A stretch of DNA of 43,426 nucleotides from an uncultured Alphaproteobacteria bacterium (GTDB lineage Bacteria > Pseudomonadota > Alphaproteobacteria > HIMB59 > GCA-002718135): contig CACNCX010000004.1 of assembly GCA_902619045.1 (NCBI GenBank), positions 1-43,426 on the forward strand. The letters run 5' to 3'. Position numbers and translations under genes: made by a program. This document shows positions 19,850 through 29,545 of this stretch, in pieces. Within the stretch, counting starts at the first letter, position 1. The number at the start of each line of letters is the position of its first letter. Below the pieces are notes generated by a model. The model saw only the letters and a program-made list of their open reading frames with translations. It was not told the origin of the DNA and made no database searches.

Positions 19850-20716
19850 TTATGAAAACATTAATTGTGAAAGTTTCTTCCTATATTGAATAGTAACTTG
19901 ATCAGTATTTCCAAGTACACCAAAAAATTCTACCATCTTATTTTTTATACTATCCTTGTTTTTTAGATAATTTTTTAGAAGCAAATCCATCCCATTTTCA
20001 TATTCTTTCATTGAAAAATATTTATCTGATATTTCTAAAATTAAATCTATATTATCCGGTTCACTCTCAAGCTTATTAAGTAACTCATTTATATTTGGTC
20101 CGGATGAATTATTTTTCACAATTTCCATCTTCTTTAAAACTTGTTTAACCTCATCCTTTTCTTGAACATCTTTTTGTAATGAATTAATGAACACCTCAAC
20201 TTCCTCAAATTGTTTAAGCTCGATCAAGCACTCTAAATAAAGACAAATACCTCTAATTTCATCTGAGTTTTTAGAAATAAATTCTATGAGTATATCTTTA
20301 GTTTCTTCAAATTTATTTTCAGCCATTGCATTTTTAATATCATTATAGAATTCAGTGAAATCTTCACTAATTCTGGACCCTAAGCATTTTTCAATAAATT
20401 CAATAATCTGACCTTCAGGAATAACACCCTGAAATGCATTAACAATTTGCTTATCTTTGAATGCATAAACCGTAGGAATTGATTGAATTCTTAATTGTGC
20501 AGCAATTTGTTGATTTTCATCAATATTAATTTTTACTAAGGTGATTTTATCTCCTGATTTTGATATTATTTTTTCTAAAATTGGTGTTAATTGTTTACAA
20601 GGACCACACCAAGGAGCCCAAAAATCAACAACAATTAATTTACTTTCACTTGCCTCAATAACCTGGTCATTAAACTCTTTTTCTGAAACATCGATAATAT
20701 TTGAATTTTCACTCAT
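19850..20716 (-). CDS. Thioredoxin-TPR protein (CnoX/YbbN-like)
   Basis: VVDFWAPWCGPCKQLTPILEKI thioredoxin motif plus a helical TPR-like C-terminus. Confidence 0.88.
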   Translation of the reverse strand: MSENSNIIDVSEKEFNDQVIEASESKLIVVDFWAPWCGPCKQLTPILEKIISKSGDKITLVKINIDENQQIAAQLRIQSIPTVYAFKDKQIVNAFQGVIPEGQIIEFIEKCLGSRISEDFTEFYNDIKNAMAENKFEETKDILIEFISKNSDEIRGICLYLECLIELKQFEEVEVFINSLQKDVQEKDEVKQVLKKMEIVKNNSSGPNINELLNKLESEPDNIDLILEISDKYFSMKEYENGMDLLLKNYLKNKDSIKNKMVEFFGVLGNTDQVTIQYRKKLSQLMFS

Positions 20717-21225
20717 AAAGATTTGACTATATTATAACTATCTAAAGAAAAAATATGAATTTTTTTATTATTTTCAAGCAGGAAGCTTATAAACTCTGAA
20801 GTCTTTATACTTATAGTTGTGGTATTAATTAAGGGGTGAAAGTTAATTATTTCACTGTTAAAAAGTTTTTCATCTAAGTAAAATTCAACAACATTGTCTT
20901 TGTCATTAAGAAGGGCAAATGGTGAGACTGATCCTGGCTTAATACCTAAAAATTGTTCTAAATATTCAGCATTAGCAAATGATAAATTCTTAGCATCGAT
21001 AGATTTAGAAAATTGCTTTAAATCAACCTTTGCATTTTCATCACAACTAAAAAGAAAAAAATTATTTTTTTTATTTTTTAAAAATAAATTTTTTGTATGT
21101 GCACCTTTAATTTCACCTCTTAGATTTTCAGAATCTTCAACTGTAAATAAAGGATCATGATCATGAATTTGAAAATCTTTATTTTTTACACTAAGTAATT
21201 CAAATAAATCTGTCTTTGTAAGCAT
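20713..21225 (-). CDS. YbaK/ProX-type aminoacyl-tRNA deacylase
   Basis: GAHTKNLFLKNKKNNFFLFSCDENAKVDLKQFSK, LGIKPGSVSPFALLND, VEFYLDEKLF. Confidence 0.85.
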   Translation of the reverse strand: MLTKTDLFELLSVKNKDFQIHDHDPLFTVEDSENLRGEIKGAHTKNLFLKNKKNNFFLFSCDENAKVDLKQFSKSIDAKNLSFANAEYLEQFLGIKPGSVSPFALLNDKDNVVEFYLDEKLFNSEIINFHPLINTTTISIKTSEFISFLLENNKKIHIFSLDSYNIVKSL

Positions 21226-21282
21226 AAATAATATTATATTTATTAAGAAATAAGGTATTTAAATACAATTACAAAATTAAAA

Positions 21283-22758
21283 ATGGGAAAAAAAGCAGTA
21301 GTTATAGGAAGTGGTTTTGGAGGTATTGCGATTAGTTTAAGATTAAAAAAATTAGGCTACGATACAACAATTATTGAAAAACTAGACGAACTTGGAGGAA
21401 GAGCAAGAGTTTTTGAAGTGAATGGGTTTAAACATGATGCTGGACCAACGGTCATAACAGCACCATTTCTTTTCGATGAATTATTTAGTTTATTTGGAAA
21501 AAAAAGAGAAGATTATTTGAATTTTGTTCCTCTTGAACCATGGTATAGATATTATTTTCATGATGGTAAGACTTTTGATTATTGTTCTACAGTTGAAAAA
21601 ACAAACAGTGAGATAAGTAAATTTGATAAAAGGGATATAAAAGGATATTCAAATCTTTTAAATCAATCAAAAAAAATATTTGATGTGGGTTTTACAAAAC
21701 TAGCTGACAAACCATTCATTTCTTTTTTTAAAATGTTAAGCGTTATTCCCAATTTAATTATCTTAAAAAGTTATTTCACAGTATCTCAACTTGTAAACAG
21801 TTATCTAAAAAACCCTTATCTTAGAAAAGCATTTTCAATTCACCCTCTTTTAGTCGGGGGTGATCCACATACAACAACATCTATTTACGCTTTGATTCAT
21901 TATTTAGAGAGAAAATGGGGAGTATTTTTTTGTATGGGTGGAACTGGTAAAATCGTATCTGAGCTAAAAAAATTAATGATTGATTGTGGTATTAAAATTA
22001 AAACAAACACAGAGGCAAAAGAATTTATTGTTGAAAATAATAGGATATCAAAAATATTAACAAACAGTGAAGAAATTTCCAATATAGATTTAGTTGTTTG
22101 TAATGCTGATCCACCCATGGTTTACTCCAAACTTTTAAAAAAACAAAATTTAAGAAGACCTGTATTAAAAGAAAAAACCTTATTGTATTCAATGGGACTT
22201 TTTGTTCTTTTTTTTGGTACGAAAAAAAAATACCATAAAGTTGCCCATCATACTATTTGGATGACTGAAAGATTTAAATCTTTACTTCACGATATATTTA
22301 AAAATAAAATTTTATCTGATGATTTTTCCTTATATATTCACAGACCTACTGCAACAGACAAGTCATTTGCTCCAGAAGGCTGTGATAGCTTTTATGTTCT
22401 ATGCCCAGTACCCAATTTACAAGGCAAAATTGATTGGGATGTTGAATCAGAAAATCTTAAAAATAAGATAGTTAAAGAATTATCACAAACAATTATGCCG
22501 GATTTAGAAAAGAGCATTACAGATGTTTTTTGGATGAATCCTAAAGATTTTAAAAATGATTATAATTCGATGCACGGAGCTGGCTTTTCTATAGCTCCAA
22601 TCTTTACACAGTCAGCTTGGTTTAGGTATCACAACAAAGATAAAAAAATTAAAAATCTATATTTTTCAGCGGCAGGCTCTCATCCAGGTGCTGGAATACC
22701 AGGAGTTCTTTCATCAGCTAAAGTTGTTGAAAACATAATTAAAACTGAATTAAAATAA
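21283..22758 (+). CDS. crtI: Phytoene desaturase
   Basis: AVVIGSGFGGIAISLRLKKLGYDTTIIEKLDELGGRARVFEVNGFKHDAGPTVITAP; C-terminal GSHPGAGIPGVLSSAKVV. Confidence 0.95.
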   Translation: MGKKAVVIGSGFGGIAISLRLKKLGYDTTIIEKLDELGGRARVFEVNGFKHDAGPTVITAPFLFDELFSLFGKKREDYLNFVPLEPWYRYYFHDGKTFDYCSTVEKTNSEISKFDKRDIKGYSNLLNQSKKIFDVGFTKLADKPFISFFKMLSVIPNLIILKSYFTVSQLVNSYLKNPYLRKAFSIHPLLVGGDPHTTTSIYALIHYLERKWGVFFCMGGTGKIVSELKKLMIDCGIKIKTNTEAKEFIVENNRISKILTNSEEISNIDLVVCNADPPMVYSKLLKKQNLRRPVLKEKTLLYSMGLFVLFFGTKKKYHKVAHHTIWMTERFKSLLHDIFKNKILSDDFSLYIHRPTATDKSFAPEGCDSFYVLCPVPNLQGKIDWDVESENLKNKIVKELSQTIMPDLEKSITDVFWMNPKDFKNDYNSMHGAGFSIAPIFTQSAWFRYHNKDKKIKNLYFSAAGSHPGAGIPGVLSSAKVVENIIKTELK

Positions 22759-22760
22759 TA

Positions 22761-23642
22761 ATGCTTGATTTAAAGCTTAATTCATCAACTGATCTTAGAA
22801 AGGAAGGCAAAAGTTTTTATTGGGCAAGTTTTTTTTTACCAAAAAGTTACAAAAAAAATGCTGGAACTCTTTATTCAATTTGTAGATATTTTGATGATAT
22901 TGCTGATAAATATAACGAAGATCAAACTATCTATCTCAAAAATTCAATAGAAGAAATAAGGACCAATAAAAATAACAAAGTAAATATTTTTTTGCAAAAA
23001 AATAAAATTAACAATTTAATTTTTATAGATTTATTAGAGGGATTAATCTTGGATCAAAAAAAAATAAGAATTCAAAACAAGGAAGAACTTATAAAATACT
23101 CTTATCATGTTGCTGGAACTGTTGGATTAATGATGTCTAAAATTATAGGAGTAAAACATGAAAAGGCAGCAAGATCTGCAATTGATTTAGGTATTGGAAT
23201 GCAGCTAACAAATATAGCAAGAGATGTTTATGAAGATTCTAAAATGAAAAGAATATATTTACCTGCTAATTGGATACCCGATATATCATTAAAAAATTTA
23301 ACTGATCTTCATAATAAAAGCTCAGAAAAAGATGAAAGAATATCAAATGCAATTCATGAAGTAATAGGCCTTTCAGATAAGTTTTATGAAAATGGTTTTG
23401 CTGGTTTAAAATATATCCCGCTATCTACAAGATTAGGCATATTCATTGCAGCTAATATTTATAGAGGTATTGGAATTAAGATAAAATCAAATAAAAAAAA
23501 TTATTTAAGAGAAAGGGTATATCTAAACTTATTAGATAAATTTTTAATTACAGTTAAATCAATTTTACTTTTTATTTTTATCCCCTTTATGAAATATCAG
23601 TATAAAAAAATTAGAGATAATCTTCCAAATGAAAATTTATAA
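22761..23642 (+). CDS. crtB: Phytoene synthase
   Basis: SFYWASFFLPK, LYSICRYFDDIADKY, YHVAGTVGLMMSKIIG, GIGMQLTNIARDVYEDSKMKRIYLPANW. Confidence 0.95.
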   Translation: MLDLKLNSSTDLRKEGKSFYWASFFLPKSYKKNAGTLYSICRYFDDIADKYNEDQTIYLKNSIEEIRTNKNNKVNIFLQKNKINNLIFIDLLEGLILDQKKIRIQNKEELIKYSYHVAGTVGLMMSKIIGVKHEKAARSAIDLGIGMQLTNIARDVYEDSKMKRIYLPANWIPDISLKNLTDLHNKSSEKDERISNAIHEVIGLSDKFYENGFAGLKYIPLSTRLGIFIAANIYRGIGIKIKSNKKNYLRERVYLNLLDKFLITVKSILLFIFIPFMKYQYKKIRDNLPNENL

Positions 23643-24711
23643 AGCTGCAATAATTGGTTTAGGCCCTAGTGGTTTAGCTGTAAATAAAATTCTTTACGGT
23701 GATAGCTATAACGAAATCATTGCATTTGAAAGTGAAGATATAAACAAAAGAGATAATATTTTTGGTTTTTGGTTAACAGATTGGATGAAGCCATTTGAAA
23801 AAATTATTGAAAAAAAATGGTACAAATGGACAATTGGTAACAAAAATACCGACGTAACACATACAAGTTTAGATAAACCTTATTGTGTCATTAGTTTTAA
23901 AACTTGGAAAAAATTTTGCTTAGAAACAAAAAATAAATTAGCAATCATAAACAAACAAGTTGTCCAATATTTTCCTGAACAAAATTATTTTAAAATAATC
24001 ACTGATGATGACAAAATATATTACGCTGAAAATATATATGATTCACGATCTGCAAAAGAAAAAAAAGGTGAATTATTACAACATTTTTTTGGAATTAATA
24101 TTACTGTGGCAGATAATACTTTTAATGAAGATAAATTAACCTTGATGCACTTTACGGAAGAAACTAATATTTTACATTTTATATACACACTACCATTTAG
24201 TCACAATAAAGCTCTTGTTGAATCAACAGTCTTTTCAAGAGAGGTTTTTCACAGCTCCTGGTATAGAGAAAAAATAAATGATTACTTAAGGAAAAATAAT
24301 ATTAATAATTTTAAAGAACAAAGCTCAGAAAAAGGAGTAATACCAATGTTTTTTGCAGGGGAGAAAAGATCAGTTAATTCTAATATTTTCAATATTGGAA
24401 TTAGAGGAGGTGCGTGCAAGCCTTCTACTGGATATGCTTTTTCATTTCTTATAAAACAAATTCAATTGTTAAAAAACTCAAAGAACAACTATGTAAATAT
24501 TCATAATTTTGTAGAAAGAAAAATGGATAAATTTTTTATTAATTATTTAAAAAATAACAAAGAGGATGGAAAGTCATTTATAAAACTCGCATCTAATCTA
24601 AACGGAAATGAATTCCAAAGTTTTATGATGGGTGAATCAAATTTTTTAACTAAGTTAAAAATTATAAACAGTATGCCCAAGCTTCCTTTTATAAAACAAT
24701 TATTTAAATAA
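23629..24711 (+). CDS. crtY: Lycopene beta-cyclase (CrtY type)
   Basis: N-terminal dinucleotide-binding motif (AAIIGLGPSGLAVNKIL), IRGGACKPSTGYAF, and position between crtB and blh. Confidence 0.88.
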   Translation: MKIYKAAIIGLGPSGLAVNKILYGDSYNEIIAFESEDINKRDNIFGFWLTDWMKPFEKIIEKKWYKWTIGNKNTDVTHTSLDKPYCVISFKTWKKFCLETKNKLAIINKQVVQYFPEQNYFKIITDDDKIYYAENIYDSRSAKEKKGELLQHFFGINITVADNTFNEDKLTLMHFTEETNILHFIYTLPFSHNKALVESTVFSREVFHSSWYREKINDYLRKNNINNFKEQSSEKGVIPMFFAGEKRSVNSNIFNIGIRGGACKPSTGYAFSFLIKQIQLLKNSKNNYVNIHNFVERKMDKFFINYLKNNKEDGKSFIKLASNLNGNEFQSFMMGESNFLTKLKIINSMPKLPFIKQLFK

Positions 24712-24712
24712 T

Positions 24713-25531
24713 ATGTTAGCCGATCTTACAATTTTAAATATTATTTCTTTTTTATTAATTTTTTTCGTTGGTCTTCCGCATGGTTCATTTGATGGTGCAG
24801 TTGCTTCTTTAGTAGGTTTTAGTAACAGAATTCAATTTCTACAATTTATATTTTACTACCTAATTTTATTTTTTCTAGTCATTTTATTTTGGTTATATTT
24901 TCCAATTATTGCGCTAACGATTTTTATTATAATGACTATTGCCCATTTTGGATTATGTGATTGGACAAATTTTAGAATAAATAAACATAAGTATTCTATA
25001 AGCTTTACTTATGGAATGACTATTATTTTTGGAATAATATTTTTCAACGAAGATCAATCTTTTTTGATATTTGAATATCTAACAAATAATAATATTTACT
25101 CAATCCAAAAATATTTTTTCATTCCATATTTTTTAACCTTATTATCTATAATATATTTTATTTATCTTTCCTTCTTCGAAAAGAAATTACGAAAAGGAAT
25201 AATTGAGATTCTATTTCTTTTATTAATTTTTTATTTTTTTGATCCATTACTAAGTTTTGCAATATATTTTTGTTTTTTTCACACTTACAAACATTTAAAA
25301 CATTTGATTAAAAATATTTATTTAAATTTAAAAAACAAATACTTTGTTATTTACTCCACAATAATTTTTACAGTAATTTCTTGGATTGGAGGTTTAGGAA
25401 TTGTTTACTATTTAGTTCAGAATTTATCATTATATGAGTCGATATTAAAAGTAATTTTCATTGGACTTGCTGCTTTAACACTTCCTCACATGTTACTTGT
25501 TGATATTATCTATAGAAGAAGATTTAAATAA
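24713..25531 (+). CDS. blh: Brp/Blh-family beta-carotene 15,15'-dioxygenase (retinal-forming)
   Basis: Polytopic membrane protein with GLPHGSFDGAVA, IAHFGLCDW, CFFHTYKHLKHL and LPHMLLVDIIYRRR, the conserved His/Asp motifs of the family. Confidence 0.92.
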   Translation: MLADLTILNIISFLLIFFVGLPHGSFDGAVASLVGFSNRIQFLQFIFYYLILFFLVILFWLYFPIIALTIFIIMTIAHFGLCDWTNFRINKHKYSISFTYGMTIIFGIIFFNEDQSFLIFEYLTNNNIYSIQKYFFIPYFLTLLSIIYFIYLSFFEKKLRKGIIEILFLLLIFYFFDPLLSFAIYFCFFHTYKHLKHLIKNIYLNLKNKYFVIYSTIIFTVISWIGGLGIVYYLVQNLSLYESILKVIFIGLAALTLPHMLLVDIIYRRRFK

Positions 25532-25585
25532 ATCGTTTTCTCAAATATTGACTTATAAATTCAAAGTGGTAATTGGGTAATATAA

Positions 25586-25660
25586 GCGGGCGTAGCTCAG
25601 GGGTAGAGCGCAACCTTGCCAAGGTTGAAGTCGAGGGTTCGAATCCCTTCGCCCGCTCCA
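25586..25660 (+). tRNA. tRNA-Gly (anticodon GCC), CCA encoded
   Basis: Acceptor GCGGGCG/CGCCCGC, D-arm GCTCAGGGGTAGAGC, anticodon stem-loop CAACCTTGCCAAGGTTG, T-arm GAGGGTTCGAATCCCTTC, CCA at 25658-25660. Confidence 0.97.
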
Positions 25661-25735
25661 ATAAATCCCACATTTTCTTATTCCATGAGCTTTTAAGAAG
25701 AAAAGAATTAATATAAAAAAATATTAAAATTTATA

Positions 25736-26452
25736 TTATTGACTTGTTATTTTTAAAAACTTTATAGGAAGTAATACAGCTGTTGTTGATTTTTCAACTA
25801 AACCATATGTTTTACCAACGAAATTATCTATAGGATAAATAACACAATATGTAGCTCTTGAAATGACCTTGTTATTTAATAAATTAAATAAATTTGCTAC
25901 TCCTTTTTCGTTTCCTTCAAAATCATCTATTATGAAGAGAGTATTATCATTAATTCTTTCTTTAAGTAATGTACAATCTTCAACTTCTAATCTTCCATCT
26001 ACATGTATTAAATCAATATTTAAATCCACATCTAATTTTCTAAACATTTCTGTACTACTAGTTTTGTGGAACTGTTTAATTTTGGTTTTAGTTAAACTTG
26101 GAAACTTAATCTCATTAGAGTAATCACAACAAAAAATATCACAACTACATTCTGTTAAATTAAAATCTGCAGCTAAAGCCATACTAAATGTTGATTTTCC
26201 AATAAAAGAACCAACTTCTAAAACTATTTTTGGTTTAAAAAACAAAATTATAGAGAATAAAAGCCATGATGTGGTAGAAGAAATAGATCCTGTGTTATAA
26301 GAGCTTTGTACTCTTAATTTATCTAAAGAATCAATCTTTTCAAAGAATTTTGCTTGATATGGTTTTATTTTTAAGAAAGAATTATCTAAAATTTTTTTCC
26401 AAAAAATAGAGCTTAAATCAAAAGAATTAATATTTATTGTTTTAATTGGCAT
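25736..26452 (-). CDS. Class I SAM-dependent methyltransferase (Methyltransf_24-like)
   Basis: VLEVGSFIGKSTFSMALAADF (motif I) and IDLIHVDGRLEVEDC...DNTLFIIDDFEG. Confidence 0.7.
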   Translation of the reverse strand: MPIKTININSFDLSSIFWKKILDNSFLKIKPYQAKFFEKIDSLDKLRVQSSYNTGSISSTTSWLLFSIILFFKPKIVLEVGSFIGKSTFSMALAADFNLTECSCDIFCCDYSNEIKFPSLTKTKIKQFHKTSSTEMFRKLDVDLNIDLIHVDGRLEVEDCTLLKERINDNTLFIIDDFEGNEKGVANLFNLLNNKVISRATYCVIYPIDNFVGKTYGLVEKSTTAVLLPIKFLKITSQ

Positions 26453-26511
26453 TAAAAAATCAGTTTATATATTAATTTCAATTTAATAATTTTCAACTAT
26501 AATATTATCTA

Positions 26512-27219
26512 ATGACAGTAGAGAAAAATAAGCAATCTAATAGTTTTATTTTCAAAATAGAAGATTTATATCAGTCTCAAAACTTTTATCTCAACCACTT
26601 ATTTGATTACTATGGATCAGATAAGGGTACGTTAAGTGATGAAATAAAAAAACCATACCCCTGGCATGCTCATTCATACGGAACTTATTACTCTAAACTA
26701 TTTGATCATTGCAGAGATAAAATAAAACTTGTTTTTGAATGTGGAATTGGAACTAACAACCCAAATTTAATTTCTTCAATGAATATTAACGGAAAGCCAG
26801 GTGCCAGCTTGAGGGCTTGGAGAGACTATTTTAAAAATGCAAATATTTATGGAGCAGATATCGATAAGAATATTTTGTTTGCTGAAAATAGAATAAAAAC
26901 TTTTTTTTTAGATCAAGCTGATAAAAATTCTGTAAATAAGATGTGGTCTGATTTAAATAAAAAAAATTTTGATCTTATAGTGGACGATGGTTTACATACA
27001 TACGAAGCTGCAATTATTCTATTTGAAAATTCTATAGAAATGCTAAGTGAAAATGGAATCTATATAATTGAGGACGCCCAAGATAAAGATCTACTTAAAT
27101 TTAAAAAATATTTTGATGAAAAACTATCTAACTATAATTATAACATACTTGTTCTTAAAAAAGCCAGAAATGCTAAATCTAATAACAATTTAATTGAAAT
27201 AAGAAAAATCTTTAAATAA
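26512..27219 (+). CDS. Class I SAM methyltransferase-like protein (macrocin O-methyltransferase-like)
   Basis: LFDYYGSDKGTL, HSYGTYYSKLFD, VFECGIGTNNPNL, PGASLRAWRDYFKNANIYGADID, FDLIVDDGLHTYEA, GIYIIEDAQ. Confidence 0.75.
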   Translation: MTVEKNKQSNSFIFKIEDLYQSQNFYLNHLFDYYGSDKGTLSDEIKKPYPWHAHSYGTYYSKLFDHCRDKIKLVFECGIGTNNPNLISSMNINGKPGASLRAWRDYFKNANIYGADIDKNILFAENRIKTFFLDQADKNSVNKMWSDLNKKNFDLIVDDGLHTYEAAIILFENSIEMLSENGIYIIEDAQDKDLLKFKKYFDEKLSNYNYNILVLKKARNAKSNNNLIEIRKIFK

Positions 27220-27265
27220 AATTTATTTTAATAAGCTCTTTAATAAAATAAATAAGTATTAAAAA

Positions 27266-28012
27266 ATGTTAAATAATAAAAAAATAAATTTTGTTTTTTT
27301 TTATATTAAAAAGAATGAAAAAGGCACAACTTCTGAAAATATTTTACACACCCAGAGTGAAGAAGATGTTTCATATTTTATTTCTTCAATAAAAAAAAAT
27401 CACCCAGATGCAAATATAGTACAGTGTACTGATTTAAAAACACCAAAAGTTGATGGAACAAATATGATCTTGCGAGAAAATATAGATCAAACTAAAATAA
27501 TGGAAGCAAGAATATTTCTATATTCGAAATTAAATTTTAATACACTATCCGTTTTTTTAGACACTGACATGTTGTTACTTCGAAAGATACCATTTGAGCT
27601 ATTTATTGAAAAAGCGAATGTTTTTTTGCTAAAAAGATCATTTAATTTAGATGGTGAGCCACCACAAAAATTTAGAGGCCAATACTATGATGAACATTCA
27701 AATGGAACACTAGGAAAACTTTATCCATACATTGGTTGTTTTGTAATAGTTAACAAAAAAAACTTCTGGAAAGATTGCTATAATATTTATAAAAAATATG
27801 GTAACAATTATAAGTTTTGGTTTGGAGATCAGAAAGTTCTAAGTGAAATTGTAAGTAGTAAAAGCTATAAATTTGCCTTCTTAAATGAATCTGATTTTGC
27901 ATGTCCGCCAGCTTATACAATAGAAGAAAAACCACCGCACATAATCCATTTCAAGGGAAAAAATTATAAAAGTTTAATTAAAAAATATTACGACCATATC
28001 TATGGAAATTAA
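27266..28012 (+). CDS. GT-A-type glycosyltransferase-like protein
   Basis: SVFLDTDMLLLRKIPFELF (DxD-like), YPYIGCFVIVNKKNFW, FWFGDQKVLSEI, PPHIIHFKGKN. Confidence 0.6.
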   Translation: MLNNKKINFVFFYIKKNEKGTTSENILHTQSEEDVSYFISSIKKNHPDANIVQCTDLKTPKVDGTNMILRENIDQTKIMEARIFLYSKLNFNTLSVFLDTDMLLLRKIPFELFIEKANVFLLKRSFNLDGEPPQKFRGQYYDEHSNGTLGKLYPYIGCFVIVNKKNFWKDCYNIYKKYGNNYKFWFGDQKVLSEIVSSKSYKFAFLNESDFACPPAYTIEEKPPHIIHFKGKNYKSLIKKYYDHIYGN

Positions 28013-28039
28013 TACAAGTTTAATTAAAGGAATAGATAA

Positions 28040-28627
28040 TTAATTATTGAAATACACATATTGATTAATTTGAGGGTATTTAGCTTTAAATTCTAAAAAA
28101 ATTTTTTCCCACTCTTCCTGAGTTTTTAGACACAAATGAATATTACTGCCATCATCAAAAAATTTTGTAGCTGGTATAGTTGCAATAACTACAAATATAA
28201 ATTTATTCGATAATTTGAACAAATTATCTATAAACTGCAACACGTCACTTTCCGGAATATGCTCTACAACATCTGTACAAATTAAACCATCAAATTTTCT
28301 TATTGGATAAACTGAGAACTCTTTGACCCCTGGATCATATAAATAAACATCTTCTAATTTCCAACAATCTAGTAAGTTACGATACTCTTGATCGTTAATT
28401 TTAAATTTATTTTTATATAAAAACGCCTTTCCGCAGCCAAAATCCAATAAAGAATTACAATTATTAATATCAATAATTTCTTTAATTTTTAAAATCCACC
28501 TAGTCAGTGAATAACCTAGAAAAGTATTTTCACCGGAGGTGGTTTTATTGTCTTTTTTAATCCCATTTTTGTGAAATAACTTATACTTTTCAATAACTTC
28601 ATAATAATATTCAGAATATTTGTTCAT
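28040..28627 (-). CDS. Class I SAM-dependent methyltransferase
   Basis: SLLDFGCGKAFLY motif I, LEDVYLYDPGV, FDGLICTDVVEHIPESDV. Confidence 0.75.
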   Translation of the reverse strand: MNKYSEYYYEVIEKYKLFHKNGIKKDNKTTSGENTFLGYSLTRWILKIKEIIDINNCNSLLDFGCGKAFLYKNKFKINDQEYRNLLDCWKLEDVYLYDPGVKEFSVYPIRKFDGLICTDVVEHIPESDVLQFIDNLFKLSNKFIFVVIATIPATKFFDDGSNIHLCLKTQEEWEKIFLEFKAKYPQINQYVYFNN

Positions 28628-28692
28628 GATTCTTTACTTTAATATACCAAATTTATTATAGATATAAAATTAATTAATAAATATTAAATATT

Positions 28693-29541
28693 ATGACTTT
28701 TAATCCTGTTGCCGCTTTAAATGTTATTGAGTGTAGAAATATTATTACACTCAATGATCCAAAAGCTGTTGATTTAGGTTCTCAAACTGCCTCAATAAAC
28801 AATATTTTTGTTAAAAATTTATTGGATAACAATAAAACGATAAACAGTATTCAAAAAAAAAAATTAGACAATTTATTAAGTTCTAAAACCTTTACTACAG
28901 AAGATTATTTTAAATCAGTTGGTTTCAAAGAATATAATTCTATTGATATTAATGGTGCATACAATAGCTTGCGGTTTGATCTTAACAAAAATATTTTAGA
29001 AACATATAATTATAATCACAAATATGATCTTGTTATAAATAACGGGACAGGAGAACATGTTTTTAACCAATATGCATTATTTTTAAATTTTCATAATTTA
29101 ACAAAATTAAATGGGATAATGTTAAACATACTTCCTTTTATAGATTGGATAAATCATGGTTTTTATAATTTCAATCCTATTTTTTTTGCTGATTTAGCAG
29201 CGTCAAATAATTATGAAATTATTAAAATTTCTTTAGCAAATAGAGATGGTGCTGAGCTAAAACTGAACGATGAAAATCTCTCAATATTATTTGAACAGAT
29301 TAAACCCAATAGAAATGATTCTAAATTTAAAAAAATGATTGATATTGCGAAAACTAAATTAGGTAAAAATATACTTCTTGTTGTAATAACTCGTAAACTA
29401 TCTGACAATATATTTAAAATACCCCTACAAGGAAAATATTTAAGTGATGTATCAAATTTTAAAACAGATTATAATTCACAGGCAAGTGGAAGTGCAATGG
29501 CAGCAAATCAAATTGCTGATAACAACAAAAGAAATAATTAA
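28693..29541 (+). CDS. Methyltransferase-like protein of unknown specificity
   Basis: AVDLGSQTASINN, VGFKEYNSIDINGAYNSLRFDLN, YDLVINNGTGEHVFNQ...LTKLNGIMLNILPF; SAM-methyltransferase-like layout. Confidence 0.55.
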   Translation: MTFNPVAALNVIECRNIITLNDPKAVDLGSQTASINNIFVKNLLDNNKTINSIQKKKLDNLLSSKTFTTEDYFKSVGFKEYNSIDINGAYNSLRFDLNKNILETYNYNHKYDLVINNGTGEHVFNQYALFLNFHNLTKLNGIMLNILPFIDWINHGFYNFNPIFFADLAASNNYEIIKISLANRDGAELKLNDENLSILFEQIKPNRNDSKFKKMIDIAKTKLGKNILLVVITRKLSDNIFKIPLQGKYLSDVSNFKTDYNSQASGSAMAANQIADNNKRNN

Positions 29542-29545
29542 GTTA

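Noticed and set aside
25661-25735. Possible terminator after tRNA-Gly (TTTTCTT...AAGAAGAAAA)
   Set aside because: Weak, AU-only pairing with a long loop; expected often by chance at this AT content.
28241-28250. CACGTC as an additional parS half-site
   Set aside because: Not palindromic and lacks the flanking TTT/AAA core; far from parAB.
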